Assembly: GCA_018828125.1 (NCBI GenBank)
Contig: JAHJWB010000013.1
Coordinates: forward strand, 295,743-359,742
Direction: 5' to 3'
Length of the DNA: 64,000 nt
DNA from: Gammaproteobacteria bacterium
GTDB taxonomy: Bacteria; Pseudomonadota; Gammaproteobacteria; Burkholderiales; Burkholderiaceae_C
A program made the position numbers and the translations under genes. Of the stretch, positions 55,761 through 64,000 are shown piece by piece. The notes under the pieces are model-generated. The model did no database searches, was not told the DNA's origin, and saw only the letters and a list, made by a program, of their open reading frames with translations. Within the stretch, counting starts at the first letter, position 1, and every line of letters starts with the position of its first letter.

Positions 55761-57821
55761 TCAAGCGCTGCCCTGCCCCATGGCCGCATGCACCTTGGCC
55801 ACCAGCGCCTGGGCGTCAAAGGGCTTGACCAGCAGCTCCATGTGCGCGCCCAAAAACTGCGGCGTCATGGCGGCCTGCTCGGCGTAGCCGGTCATCAGGA
55901 TGATCTTGATGGACGGAAACTGCTCGCGGGCGTAGTCGGCCACCTGGCGGCCGTTGGGGCCGGGCAGGCCTACGTCGGACACCAGCAGGTCAAAGTGCAC
56001 GGCACCCGACAACAGGGCCATGGCGGCACTGCCCGTGGCCGCCTCCATGACCTGAAAGCCCATGTCCCGCAGCAATTCGACAGCCAGCGCACGCACGGTG
56101 TCGTCGTCTTCCACCACCAGGATGGAGTCGGGACGGCGTGCGCCGCTCAATGAGGTCAAGGCCTCGGTGGGTGCTGCCTCGGCCTCTTGGTGCCGCGACC
56201 GCATGAAGTACAGCGCCACGGCCGTGCCCTGGCCCACGGTGCTGTCCAACACTGCAATGCCGCCCGACTGGCGCATGAAGCCATAAATCATCGACAGCCC
56301 CAGCCCCGTGCCCTGCCCCAGCGGCTTGGTGGTGAAAAACGGATCGAACGCGCGCGCGACCACGTCGCCCGGCATGCCGGTGCCAGTGTCGCGCACGGTG
56401 ATGCACACATAGTCGCCCGGCTCCAGCCCGGGGATGGACGCCGACATGGCGGCGTCAGCCTGCACATTGGCGGCCGAGATATGCAGCGCGCCGCCCGTGG
56501 GCATGGCGTCGCGCGCGTTGATGGCCAGGTTGACCACCGCGCTCTCGAACTGGTTGGCATCGGTCAGCGCGGGCCACAGGCCCTGGGGCAGTTCCAGCTG
56601 CAGCGCAATGTTCTCGCCGCAGGTGGTTTTGAGCATGGATTCCAGCCCGCTCAACGAGGCGCCCAGGTCCACGGGACGCGAGTCCAGCGGCTGCCTGCGC
56701 GAAAAAGCCAGCAGCCGCTGCGTGAGCCCCGCCGCCCGCTTGGCGGCAGCCAGGCCCGAGTCGATGTAGCGGCCCACCTCGTCGTAACGCCCCTGCGCCA
56801 TGCGCTGGCGAATGATCTGGAGCGGCAGCACGATGCCCTGCAGCATGTTGTTGAAGTCGTGCGCAATGCCGCCGGTCAACTGGCCCACGGCTTCCATTTT
56901 CTGGCTTTGGCGCAGACGCTCTTCTGCGTTGTGCAGGGCTTGTTCGCGCAAGTGCTCTTCGGTGGTGTCGCGGCCCACAGCCTGGATGAAACCATCGCTG
57001 GGCACAGCGGTCCAGGCGATCCAGCGTTCGCCGCCGTCACGATGACGATAGCGCGCCACAATCTGGCGGCGCTGAGGCTCTATGGCCAGTTGGGTCATGG
57101 CTTTGGCCACCTCTTGCTTGTCGTCGGCGTGCGCGAACCCGGCCATGGCGTGGCCAATGGTTTCCTCCTCCGACCAGCCCAGGGTAGCCGTCCACGCCGG
57201 GTTCACGGCGGTGATCGCGCCGTCATAGCGAGCCACCAGCAGCACGTCTTCCGACAGCTGCCACAGTCGGTTGCGGTCGGCGGTGCGCTCGGCCACCTGC
57301 TCTTCCAGCGATGCAGCCAGTTTCTGCGTCTGGCGCAATGCCAGGAACTTGCTGGTGGTCTCCACCACGGTATTGAGCATGCCCCTCACCTGACCCGACT
57401 CGTCGCGCAGTGGGCTATAGCAAAACGTGAAATACGCCTGCTCCAGCTTTCCGAAGCGCGTGGTCTCCAGCTCAAAGTCTTCGATGAAGGTGGCCTCCCC
57501 TGCATAGGCCTTGTCCACCATCGGCTTGAGGGCTGGCCAGGACTCGCTCCAAACCTCCGACAGCGGACGGCCGAGCGCCTCGGGCTTGCTGCCCATCAGG
57601 GGTTGGTATGCCTCGTTGTAGAGCATCGTGTGCTCCGGTCCCCAGATCAGACACGAGGGGAATCGCGACGACAACATGGTCTCCACCGCAAACCGCAACG
57701 CTGGGGGCCACTGCGACAGGCCCCCCAGCGGTGTGCTGGCCCAGTCGTGGTCGCGAACCTTTGCGCTCATGGCGCCCTTGGCGCATGGGAAATTCGGCAG
57801 TGGGGGCACAGAATGGTTCAT
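55761..57821 (-). CDS. PAS-domain hybrid sensor histidine kinase
   Basis: A 686-residue cytoplasmic hybrid kinase without membrane segments. The order is an N-terminal PAS/GAF-like sensor (about 15-150: [20 protein letters not shown]), a short coiled coil, a PAS domain (about 190-305), HisKA ([15 protein letters not shown], His near residue 318), an ATPase domain ([33 protein letters not shown]) and a C-terminal receiver (about 560-680) with the phospho-acceptor Asp in [15 protein letters not shown]. The start at 57821 gives a plausible N terminus; the frame opens to 57920. No cognate regulator gene is adjacent. Confidence 0.92.
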   Translation of the reverse strand: MNHSVPPLPNFPCAKGAMSAKVRDHDWASTPLGGLSQWPPALRFAVETMLSSRFPSCLIWGPEHTMLYNEAYQPLMGSKPEALGRPLSEVWSESWPALKPMVDKAYAGEATFIEDFELETTRFGKLEQAYFTFCYSPLRDESGQVRGMLNTVVETTSKFLALRQTQKLAASLEEQVAERTADRNRLWQLSEDVLLVARYDGAITAVNPAWTATLGWSEEETIGHAMAGFAHADDKQEVAKAMTQLAIEPQRRQIVARYRHRDGGERWIAWTAVPSDGFIQAVGRDTTEEHLREQALHNAEERLRQSQKMEAVGQLTGGIAHDFNNMLQGIVLPLQIIRQRMAQGRYDEVGRYIDSGLAAAKRAAGLTQRLLAFSRRQPLDSRPVDLGASLSGLESMLKTTCGENIALQLELPQGLWPALTDANQFESAVVNLAINARDAMPTGGALHISAANVQADAAMSASIPGLEPGDYVCITVRDTGTGMPGDVVARAFDPFFTTKPLGQGTGLGLSMIYGFMRQSGGIAVLDSTVGQGTAVALYFMRSRHQEAEAAPTEALTSLSGARRPDSILVVEDDDTVRALAVELLRDMGFQVMEAATGSAAMALLSGAVHFDLLVSDVGLPGPNGRQVADYAREQFPSIKIILMTGYAEQAAMTPQFLGAHMELLVKPFDAQALVAKVHAAMGQGSA

Positions 57822-58041
57822 AAAGAAAATGTGTCCCGAAAAATCAGGGACCGGTTCAATCACACATCCCTCCAACCAACCCGGCAGGTGCGATGCTCTC
57901 GCCTGCCCGGCAAGGGGCACCGGCGTGCTCAGAGAGCACCGAGTCTACAGGCGAAGATGGATTGAAACGGAGGTGATAACGCAGTGCGCGGCGCAGCCAG
58001 ACATGAACCCGCTGCCGCACGCCCACCCGTGTGTGGTCCCC

Positions 58042-59247
58042 CTAGGCCCCCATCACAGCGCCCCGCGCCTGCACGCGCCGCGATATCACGAACCCCAGCG
58101 CCAACACCCCCAGCGCCGCAGTAGAAAACACTGGCGGCAGCCAGCCCCGGTCCACACTGAAAGCCACCACCAGCACGCCCGCCGACTGACCCAGAAACAG
58201 CAGGCAGGCGAACAGGGTCACCGCCGTGCCGCGCGCCTCGGGCGCCATCTGGGTGGCCTGCACCTGCAACGTGTTGTGCAACATATAAAACCCCAGGCCG
58301 GCACAGAAACAGCCCAGCACCGCCCACGCCACCGCGGGTGCCCAGGCCAGCGCCAGCAGTCCCGCGGCAATCAGCGTGGCGCCCGTCAACGCCAGGCCTT
58401 GCTCGCCCAGCGCCGCCAGCCAGCGCCGCGCAAACACGCTGTAGATCAGCCCGCCCACGCCATACAGCACCATCACGCCGCCTGCGGCAGACGCCGACAG
58501 GCCAAACCCGTCGACCATGCGGGCGGGCACAAACGCCAGCGTGCCAAAGGCCAGTGCGCCTTCAATGGCCACCACGGCCAGCACCCAGCGCACGCGCCCG
58601 ATGCGCAGCAGCGCCGCCGTGCCCGCAAGGTAGGCCCGCAACGAGAACGCCGCTGCACCACTGCCCGCACCCGCAGGGGCTTGTAGCACGCCCGCAACCC
58701 GTGCTTGGCGAAACAGCAGCACCGCCGCCACGGCAAACATCAGCGCCAATACCCCCAGCGCCGTGCGCCAGCCCAGCGTTTCGGTGGCAAAGCCGCCAAA
58801 CCATTGCCCGGCCATCATTCCGGTGACGGTGGCCACCATCAGCCGCGCCAGGGTTTCCTGCCGCTGCTCGTACGCCACCTGGTCGCCAATCCACGCCATT
58901 GACAGCGGGATGATCCCGGCTGCCGCCGCCCCCATGGCCGCGCGCGACGCCACCAGCACCGTGAACGTGGGGGCCAGTGCCGTGATGGCGCTGAACACCG
59001 CGCAGGCCGACGTGGCCCCGATGATCACGTGCACCTTGCCCAGCCGGTCGCCCAACGGGCCATACACCAGTTGCAACACACCGTAGGCCACCGCAAACGC
59101 CGCAATCACCGCAGCCGCATCGCCCGTGGTCACGCTGAACTCTTGCGACAGCTCCACCAGCATCGGGTCGCACACACGCATGGACGCCATGCTGCAAAAG
59201 GCCGCCAGGCTGATCAGGCGCAGCATCATTGAAGGAGAAGAAGTCAT
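58042..59247 (-). CDS. MFS transporter
   Basis: A 401-residue major facilitator with about 12 membrane segments. The loop 2-3 signature is GPLGDRLGKVHVIIGATSAC, and MAWIGDQVAYEQRQETLARL and GWRTALGVLALMFAVAAVLL follow. The general type resembles AraJ/YnfM-like drug or sugar-efflux families. The ATG at 59247 has GAAGGAG-like sequence only downstream, so the start is set by similarity of length. No regulator is adjacent. The substrate is unknown. Confidence 0.9.
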   Translation of the reverse strand: MTSSPSMMLRLISLAAFCSMASMRVCDPMLVELSQEFSVTTGDAAAVIAAFAVAYGVLQLVYGPLGDRLGKVHVIIGATSACAVFSAITALAPTFTVLVASRAAMGAAAAGIIPLSMAWIGDQVAYEQRQETLARLMVATVTGMMAGQWFGGFATETLGWRTALGVLALMFAVAAVLLFRQARVAGVLQAPAGAGSGAAAFSLRAYLAGTAALLRIGRVRWVLAVVAIEGALAFGTLAFVPARMVDGFGLSASAAGGVMVLYGVGGLIYSVFARRWLAALGEQGLALTGATLIAAGLLALAWAPAVAWAVLGCFCAGLGFYMLHNTLQVQATQMAPEARGTAVTLFACLLFLGQSAGVLVVAFSVDRGWLPPVFSTAALGVLALGFVISRRVQARGAVMGA

Positions 59248-59526
59248 AGGCGGCGAATTGTGACGCGGCAGCCGCACTTGCGTCGGCTGCGGGCTAATGC
59301 CGACTGGGTGCGACGCGGATCTTTCGCCTCACGCCAGTCACCAAAGTCCGATGGAGGGCCCGGATCGGCGCCCACCCTATAAGCGTTGCAACACGTTACC
59401 GGGAGCCTCGCCAAGCCCATCTAGACTTTTCCAGTCACGCACGCAGAGCGCTGCGGAGCGCGCTTGCAGTGGGAGCCCCCAGCCCACGCGCCTGCGATGA
59501 AGAAAAGGAAAGGAGACTGATACGAC

Positions 59527-59868
59527 ATGATGCGTACCTTTTTTGAGATCACGACCGCGTTCTTGATCCTTTGTGTGGCCGGGCCTGCTGTCGCGCAATA
59601 CGCGCCGGTGGACCCCATGCCTGCCGGGCAGGCCGCCACCGGTGTGATGGCGAACAAGCTGTCCGGCAACATTGCCCGCGGCAAAACATCGTCCAAGTCG
59701 GTTTCGAGCCGCTGCTTTGCTGACTCCGGTCCGGGCCCCGAGCGCCGCGCCATGGAGGCGGAGTACAAGCAGCGCCTGCGTGCGCAAGGCAAAGTCCAGG
59801 CGGACGCCTGGCGGGACGAGCACGGTCGCAAGTACCGAGCGGGTTTGGTGGCGGCAGGCAAATGTTGA
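59527..59868 (+). CDS. Small exported hypothetical protein
   Basis: A 113-residue protein with a signal peptide (MMRTFFEITTAFLILCVAGP, cleavage after AVA near residue 23). The mature part is basic and polar, with two cysteines, one in SSRCFADSGPGPER and one at the very C terminus (AAGKC), which might form a disulfide. AAGGAG lies 10-11 nt before the first ATG. I recognise no family. It lies alone between two MFS genes, followed by a dispersed repeat. Confidence 0.7.
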   Translation: MMRTFFEITTAFLILCVAGPAVAQYAPVDPMPAGQAATGVMANKLSGNIARGKTSSKSVSSRCFADSGPGPERRAMEAEYKQRLRAQGKVQADAWRDEHGRKYRAGLVAAGKC

Positions 59869-59942
59869 GGGAGCTTTTGCAACTAAGGCGCTGAATGGCT
59901 GTTGAGCAGTGCAACCGCAAAAACTGATCAACTGCACGCTGC

Positions 59943-60005
59943 AAAGCTATTCATTTGATAGCTGCAAGCGCATATAGATAATGCGCTGGAGACCAATTTT
60001 CATCA
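59943..60005 (+). repeat. Dispersed intergenic hairpin repeat, copy 6
   Basis: It contains CATTTGATAGCTGCAAGCGC, a loop, ATGCGCTGGAGACCAATTTT and CATC. It is a more diverged copy, in the gap between the small exported protein and the MFS gene at 60127. The remaining gap shows no gene. Confidence 0.75.
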
Positions 60006-60126
60006 AACATACACACGCACTGACTGGCTGACAACCCGCACACTCCACACCCTCTCACCGTGGGGAGCGGGTGTCAGATAAGCCCCTGCAAACAACACCC
60101 GCAACCGGAACCTGGACGCAGGCAAA

Positions 60127-61383
60127 TCACCCCTTGCGCCCCCACACGCGCACCCCCAGCGCAGCGATGGACGCCACCGTAGCCAGCCCAACCACCCCCA
60201 TCCACCCCCACTGCGCCAGCGCCAGGCTACCCAGCGCAGCGCCCGTCGCCATGCCGATGAACATGCCGGTAAAAAGCAGCGCATTCAACCGGCTGCGCGC
60301 AGCGGGCTCGATGCCAAACACGATGGTCTGGTGCGCCACCAGCACGGCCTGAATGCCAAAGTCAAAACCAATGGCGCTGACCACAATCAGCCCCAGTTGC
60401 CACTGCATCGGCAGCACCACAGAAAGCGCCATGCTGGCAAACGACACCACCGCCAGCGCAGCGCCCAGGCGGGTCACCACCTCAGGCCCACGCTTGTCGG
60501 CCAGGCGCCCGGCCAGAGGCGCAGCCAAAGCACCCGCAGCACCCGCTAAACCAAACGCCCCCGCCGCCGCACTGCCCAGGTGGAACTGGCTGTGCAGCAT
60601 CACCGCCAACGTAGACCAGAACGCGCTGAACCCGATGGACAACAACCCCTGCGCCCAGGCCGCGCGGCGCAGGGCGCCGTGGCGGCGCCACAGCGACAAC
60701 ATCGACCCCATCAGCGCGCCATAGCCCAACTGTGTCGTCGGCGCAAAACGCGGCAGCCCGCGCCATGCGGCCACACCCAGCAGCGCCACCGCCCCCGCAG
60801 CCGCTACATACACCGCGCGCCAGCCAAAGTGCTCGGCCACAAACCCGCTGACCACGCGCGACAACAAAATGCCCAACAGCAGCCCCGTCATCACCGTGCC
60901 CACCACCCGGCCCCGGTGCTCGGCCGGGGCCAGCGTGGCCGCAGCGGGCACCACGTCTTGCGCCAACGTGGCCATCAGCCCCACCGCCAGGCTGGCGCCC
61001 AGCAGCCAGCCAATGCCGGGGGCCAGGCCGCTCAGCAGCAGCGCCACCGCCAGCACCGCCGCCTTGATGAGGATGATGCGGCGCCGGTCAAACCGGTCGC
61101 CCAGCGGCGCCAGCAGCAAAATGCCCAGCGCATACCCCAGTTGCGTGAGCGTGGGCACCAGCCCCACCGCCTGGTCGCTGGCCGCAATGTCGGCCCCCAG
61201 CACCCCCAGCATGGGCTGGCTGTAATACAGCGACGCCACGCTGAACCCTGCGGCAGACGCCAACAACAGCACCAACGACGGCGCAATGCCCGTGGCGGGC
61301 CCTGCCGAGGCTGCAGGTGTTGCAGCTGCTACTGCGGCGTCTGCTGCTACCGGCCTTGCATTCGCAGATTGAATAGATGACAT
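60127..61383 (-). CDS. MFS transporter, divergent from a LysR-type regulator
   Basis: A 418-residue major facilitator with about 12 membrane segments. The N-terminal tail is Ala-rich, then APSLVLLLASAAGFSVASLY begins the first segment; the loop signature is APLGDRFDRRRIILI. Later TLAPAEHRGRVVGTVMTGLL is typical of bacterial drug-efflux-like MFS proteins. It diverges from a LysR gene over 97 bp, the standard layout for regulated efflux. The substrate cannot be named. Confidence 0.91.
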   Translation of the reverse strand: MSSIQSANARPVAADAAVAAATPAASAGPATGIAPSLVLLLASAAGFSVASLYYSQPMLGVLGADIAASDQAVGLVPTLTQLGYALGILLLAPLGDRFDRRRIILIKAAVLAVALLLSGLAPGIGWLLGASLAVGLMATLAQDVVPAAATLAPAEHRGRVVGTVMTGLLLGILLSRVVSGFVAEHFGWRAVYVAAAGAVALLGVAAWRGLPRFAPTTQLGYGALMGSMLSLWRRHGALRRAAWAQGLLSIGFSAFWSTLAVMLHSQFHLGSAAAGAFGLAGAAGALAAPLAGRLADKRGPEVVTRLGAALAVVSFASMALSVVLPMQWQLGLIVVSAIGFDFGIQAVLVAHQTIVFGIEPAARSRLNALLFTGMFIGMATGAALGSLALAQWGWMGVVGLATVASIAALGVRVWGRKG

Positions 61384-61480
61384 GGTGTTTACCCGGAGTG
61401 ATTTGGACTGATGCGATTGTCATCACCCGCAACACACCACGGTAGTGGTTCACAGCGCACATTTGTTATACGCTGCACGC

Positions 61481-62416
61481 ATGACAGAACCCACCATTCC
61501 GGGCGCAGACCGCATTGAGCTGCTGCAAACCTTTGTGCGCATCGTCGAAGCGGGCAGCCTGTCTGCCGCCGCCCAGCTGCTGGGCACCAGCCAGCCCACC
61601 ATCAGCCGCCGCCTGCAAACGCTGGAGCGCCACCTGGGCCTCAAGCTGCTGCAGCGCTCGACCCACGTGATGAAGCTGACCGAAGACGGCGACCGCTGCT
61701 TTGCCCACGCCAAGGCCCTGCTGGAAGACTGGCGCGCCATGGAAGACGACCTGCGCGGCACGGCAGACACCCCGCGCGGCACGCTGCGCGTGCTGGCGCC
61801 ACACGCCTTTGGGCAAGACCAGTTCATCGCCCCGCTGATGGCCTATCTGCGCCGCTACCCCGAGGTGGACGTGGAATGGATGCTGCACGACCGCCGCCCC
61901 AACTTCATCGCCGAAGGCATCGACTGCGCCATCCAGGTCGGCGCGGTGGACGACCCCAGCGTGGTCGCGGTGCGCCTGGCCGAAGTGCCCCGCATCGTGC
62001 TGGCCGCCCCCGCCCTCATGGCCGGGCGCCCCACGCCCCAGCACGCGCAAGACCTGCAACCCCTGCCATGGCTGGCCCTGAGCACCTTCTACCGCCGCGA
62101 AGTCACACTGACCCAAGAGCCCGGCGGCGAGGCCCACACCTTCGGCATCACGCCCCGCCTGGCCACCGACAGCCTGTACGCCCTGCGCAGCGCCGCCCTG
62201 GCCGGGCTGGGGGCGTGTATTTCATCGGCGTGGATCGTGGACAACGATGTGCGGCAAGGGAAGCTACTACACCTGGTGCCCAACTGGCATGCGGCGCCGC
62301 TGCCGGTGTACCTGGTGTATCCGTATGCGCGGTTTTATCCGGCGCGGTTGCGGTTGTTTTTGGAGGCGATGCGGGGGGCAATGCCGGGGTTGGTGGGGAT
62401 GCGGGCGGTGGGGTGA
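61481..62416 (+). CDS. LysR-family transcriptional regulator
   Basis: A 311-residue regulator. The N-terminal HTH is in IELLQTFVRIVEAGSLSAAA with LGTSQPTISRRLQTLERHLG (about residues 10-65). The effector-binding domain follows (about 95-305), starting GTLRVLAPHAFGQDQFIAPL. The ATG at 61481 is chosen from the family start (TEPTIPGADRIEL). It probably controls the divergent MFS gene. Downstream of its stop the sequence changes to small unknown genes with repeat elements. Confidence 0.94.
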   Translation: MTEPTIPGADRIELLQTFVRIVEAGSLSAAAQLLGTSQPTISRRLQTLERHLGLKLLQRSTHVMKLTEDGDRCFAHAKALLEDWRAMEDDLRGTADTPRGTLRVLAPHAFGQDQFIAPLMAYLRRYPEVDVEWMLHDRRPNFIAEGIDCAIQVGAVDDPSVVAVRLAEVPRIVLAAPALMAGRPTPQHAQDLQPLPWLALSTFYRREVTLTQEPGGEAHTFGITPRLATDSLYALRSAALAGLGACISSAWIVDNDVRQGKLLHLVPNWHAAPLPVYLVYPYARFYPARLRLFLEAMRGAMPGLVGMRAVG

Positions 62417-62435
62417 GGTTTGTAGCGAGTGACAG

Positions 62436-62458
62436 TAACCGGCCAGGAGCGGACATTC
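62436..62458 (+). repeat. GGCCAGGAGCGGACATT-type element R1 (right end)
   Basis: TAACCGGCCAGGAGCGGACATTC follows the LysR stop by 19 nt and precedes the small gene at 62507. Its sequence matches the right end of related elements at 63467-63490 (R3) and 63805-63890 (R4). Only the right half is clear here. Confidence 0.6.
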
Positions 62459-62506
62459 GGGACATCAAAACCAACAGGCCAGCTTTCGCCGTATCGGACC
62501 CAACAA

Positions 62507-63013
62507 ATGACCACAAGTGAGAGTTACGAGGTCATCAAGCCTGAGTTGAGTGAGTTGCTGCACTTGCTCAGTCAGTGTGGACAAGTCGTCTCGTTCTTCC
62601 TCAAGCCGAAGCCGCCCATAGCTCCGGCGTTTGACACAGCCAGTCCGCTCGCCAGTCTGTTCGCCTTACCTGCATTTCAAGCCCGAGCGGGGGAACTTGG
62701 GGCGATCACAGCTGAGCCCATGAGATACAGCACCCTCAATAGATTCGAGTTTGAAGGTTCACTCGTATCTGTGGCGGTTGCCGGTGGCTGTCATCGCAGC
62801 ACGAGCGGAACCTCTCAAGAACACATTCGAGCCGTAGTGGCAGCTGGCCTAGATGCCGCCTTCCCGCGTCCGTTCGACGACATTCACGTGTTCCGACTCG
62901 ACGACGCGCGGTGGTGTCAAGCGACTGAGGAGGCAACCATATCTACGTCCTACGCGGCTTGGCAGAGTGCCCGTGGAATATGGTGGCTTCTGTGCATCGC
63001 TGACATTGATTGA
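62507..63013 (+). CDS. Hypothetical protein
   Basis: A 168-residue protein with no family I recognise. It begins MTTSESYEVIKPELSELLHL. The middle has an ordered beta-type stretch (RFEFEGSLVSVAVAGGCHRS) and the C terminus is hydrophobic and aromatic (SARGIWWLLCIADID). There is no signal peptide. An upstream in-frame start at 62429 would translate through the R1 element and is less likely. It is the first of three small same-strand genes separated by related repeats. Confidence 0.6.
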   Translation: MTTSESYEVIKPELSELLHLLSQCGQVVSFFLKPKPPIAPAFDTASPLASLFALPAFQARAGELGAITAEPMRYSTLNRFEFEGSLVSVAVAGGCHRSTSGTSQEHIRAVVAAGLDAAFPRPFDDIHVFRLDDARWCQATEEATISTSYAAWQSARGIWWLLCIADID

Positions 63014-63112
63014 TTACCGCCTGTTGCCATTAAAGCCTCGGCTTAGAGTTTGGCTCGACCTGCGAGGGTGGCGGACGTTCGAATGGCATTGAACTTCCGC
63101 TTCTGGGAATCC

Positions 63113-63180
63113 TGACTGTCCGCTGTGGGCCCGCTACCGCCCTCGCCGTCGGGCAGAATTCGGCAGAAGCGCTCTTAGGC
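63113..63180 (+). repeat. Palindromic element R2
   Basis: It starts with CTGTCCGCT and contains GGGCCCGCTACCGCCCTC, GGGCAGAATTCGGCAGAAGC. The GGGCCCGCTA...GGGCAGAATTCGGC part is nearly the same as in R4. Complementary end sequences (TGTCCGCT / AGCGGACA-like) make it an imperfect inverted repeat. Confidence 0.6.
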
Positions 63181-63218
63181 GAAGCCCAGCAAGACGTCTT
63201 CGAATAACCAATCTTCAT

Positions 63219-63464
63219 ATGATCTACCTTGCAATAACCTCAGAGGGCCTAGCTCAAGCGCTGCATGTGGCAGGGAGCGGTGACGCGGTATGGTGTGGTG
63301 CCGATGCGATTTCAGAGGAAGCATGTGCCGCGCTACCCCCGCCTAGATGCACTCGTTTTATCTATGAGTTAAGGGATCGGTTTCTGCTGGATGACGCTGT
63401 AAGCACTATCGAAGAGCATCACCCTGGGCAGACAATTTGGGTCGAAGGTACATCTCCTGCATGA
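63219..63464 (+). CDS. Small hypothetical protein
   Basis: An 81-residue protein, acidic, beginning MIYLAITSEGLAQALHVAGS and ending with HHPGQTIWVEGTSPA. It looks like a small alpha/beta protein with no recognised family or motif. It lies 39 nt after the end of R2 and is followed at once by R3, in the same orientation as its neighbours. A role cannot be assigned; the setting is cassette-like. Confidence 0.55.
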   Translation: MIYLAITSEGLAQALHVAGSGDAVWCGADAISEEACAALPPPRCTRFIYELRDRFLLDDAVSTIEEHHPGQTIWVEGTSPA

Positions 63465-63466
63465 CC

Positions 63467-63490
63467 AATTAACGGCCAAAAGCGGACATT
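63467..63490 (+). repeat. GGCCAAAAGCGGACATT-type element R3 (right end)
   Basis: AATTAACGGCCAAAAGCGGACATT begins just after the stop codon of the 81-residue gene. It matches the R1 core (GGCCAGGAGCGGACATT) at 15 of 17 positions. Confidence 0.55.
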
Positions 63491-63493
63491 ACA

Positions 63494-63805
63494 TTGAAGA
63501 GTCTCGAAGGAAATCGCCGCAAAAATTCCACCCCGTGCACTTTGATGGTGACAGGCTGGAATGACTCGTCCGCATGGCTTCCGGGTCTCGAAGGCCGATA
63601 TACAGAGACGATGTTCATGCGCCTTCTGATGATGAGCACTCCAATATCACGACTGGAGGCGAAGACGGTAGTAAAAAAAATCGCGGCCCGCCAGCCACTA
63701 CAGGTACTACTTTCCGACGATCGTTATGCGGATGCAATGTGTTTTTCGTTGCAGCGTATTGGTGGAGAAGTTCAGCTTCACAGGGACGATCGGCCGTCGG
63801 GCTAA
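63494..63805 (+). CDS. Small hypothetical protein
   Basis: A 103-residue reading frame if TTG 63494 is used, or 86 residues from ATG 63545 (MVTGWNDSSAWLPG), which looks more natural. The C-terminal half (EAKTVVKKIAARQPLQVLLS, then SLQRIGGEVQLH) has the helix-strand-helix pattern of small domains like that of ribosomal L7/L12, a pattern impression only. Its stop codon TAA abuts the left end of element R4. No function is assigned. Confidence 0.5.
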   Translation: MKSLEGNRRKNSTPCTLMVTGWNDSSAWLPGLEGRYTETMFMRLLMMSTPISRLEAKTVVKKIAARQPLQVLLSDDRYADAMCFSLQRIGGEVQLHRDDRPSG

Positions 63806-63890
63806 TGTCTGCTTTGGGCAAGAGCGAAAGGCAGCAACGGGCCCGCTAGCGTCCCTCACCGTGGGGCAGAATTCGGCCAGGAGCGGTCTG
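63805..63890 (+). repeat. Palindromic element R4
   Basis: The left end is ATGTCTGCTTTGGGC and the right end is GGCCAGGAGCGGTCT, imperfect complements of each other. The interior GGGCCCGCTAGCGTCCCTC with GGGGCAGAATTCGGCC matches R2. The remaining 63891-64000 shows no gene, only a short CCTGCAAG/CTTGCAGG hairpin at 63961-63981. Confidence 0.6.
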
Positions 63891-64000
63891 TGGCGGCAGA
63901 TGAAGCGGACGCTCAACGTTGATGTGAGGGGCCGCCGTAGCGGCGAAGCCGCGAAGGTAACCTGCAAGAGCAGCTTGCAGGCGCTCCCCAGTCGACGAAA

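Noticed and set aside
62417..63900. Integron attC sites between the small genes
   Set aside because: The elements are palindromic and sit between genes, but there is no GTTRRRY core or matching RYYYAAC and no integron integrase in view.
63707..63967. 86-codon minus-strand open frame at the right end
   Set aside because: It runs through element R4 and antisense to the small gene at 63494, and looks like chance translation of the repeat.

Overview
The window is a dense, GC-rich bacterial chromosome segment. Protein families, the tRNA, and above all a roughly 50-60 bp intergenic hairpin repeat with an AGCGCTT...AAGCGCT stem (seven copies here) point to a betaproteobacterium of the Comamonadaceae, most like Acidovorax and its relatives. 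That placement rests on recall and inference; no database search was done. No rRNA, CRISPR array, integrase or phage gene was seen.

Layout. (1) 1-12284, minus strand: fatty-acid or acyl-CoA catabolism (acyl-CoA dehydrogenase, thioesterase, thiolase, FadB/FadJ-type fusion), then a complete Liv-type ABC transporter and an acyl-CoA ligase. A Crp-family regulator (12491) diverges from the ligase. (2) 13389-16337: a lipoprotein-like carboxylesterase divergent from an AraC regulator. (3) 16401-19982, plus strand: selO-msrB-yciB-bolA-ppiC, tightly packed and ending in a strong bidirectional terminator, followed by a DUF1624-like membrane protein, tRNA-Pro(UGG) and a second-type infA. (4) 22188-27642: a second Liv-type ABC operon with an inserted LysE-family exporter, then psd. 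(5) 28977-44225, minus strand: a large histidine-utilisation region with hutC, hutH, hutU, hutD, hutI, hutF and hutG (the formylglutamate route). It also holds a NitT/TauT-type ABC transporter next to hutC. Inserted between hutU and hutD is a module of an IclR regulator, a polar amino acid ABC transporter and an Fe(II)/2-oxoglutarate PhyH-type oxygenase. Two near-identical TGTATATACA palindromes, before hutH and before the NitT/TauT binding protein, look like HutC operators that tie that transporter to the hut regulon.

(6) 44579-47496: a two-component system with two adjacent Spy/CpxP-like genes, the second lacking a signal peptide. (7) 47621-51980: a poorly coding accessory stretch with small unknown ORFs and two nested IS3-family elements. 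The inner IS150-type copy looks intact, with an A7 frameshift site; the outer one is broken. (8) 51978-62416: DUF1566 and GNAT proteins, metN-metI without metQ, a PAS hybrid histidine kinase, two MFS transporters and a LysR regulator. (9) 62417-64000: small same-strand unknown genes separated by related palindromic elements, laid out like a cassette array.

The most promising material is the IclR/ABC/PhyH module inside the hut locus, the repeat-separated small genes at the right end, and the intergenic repeat that has become coding sequence inside selO.
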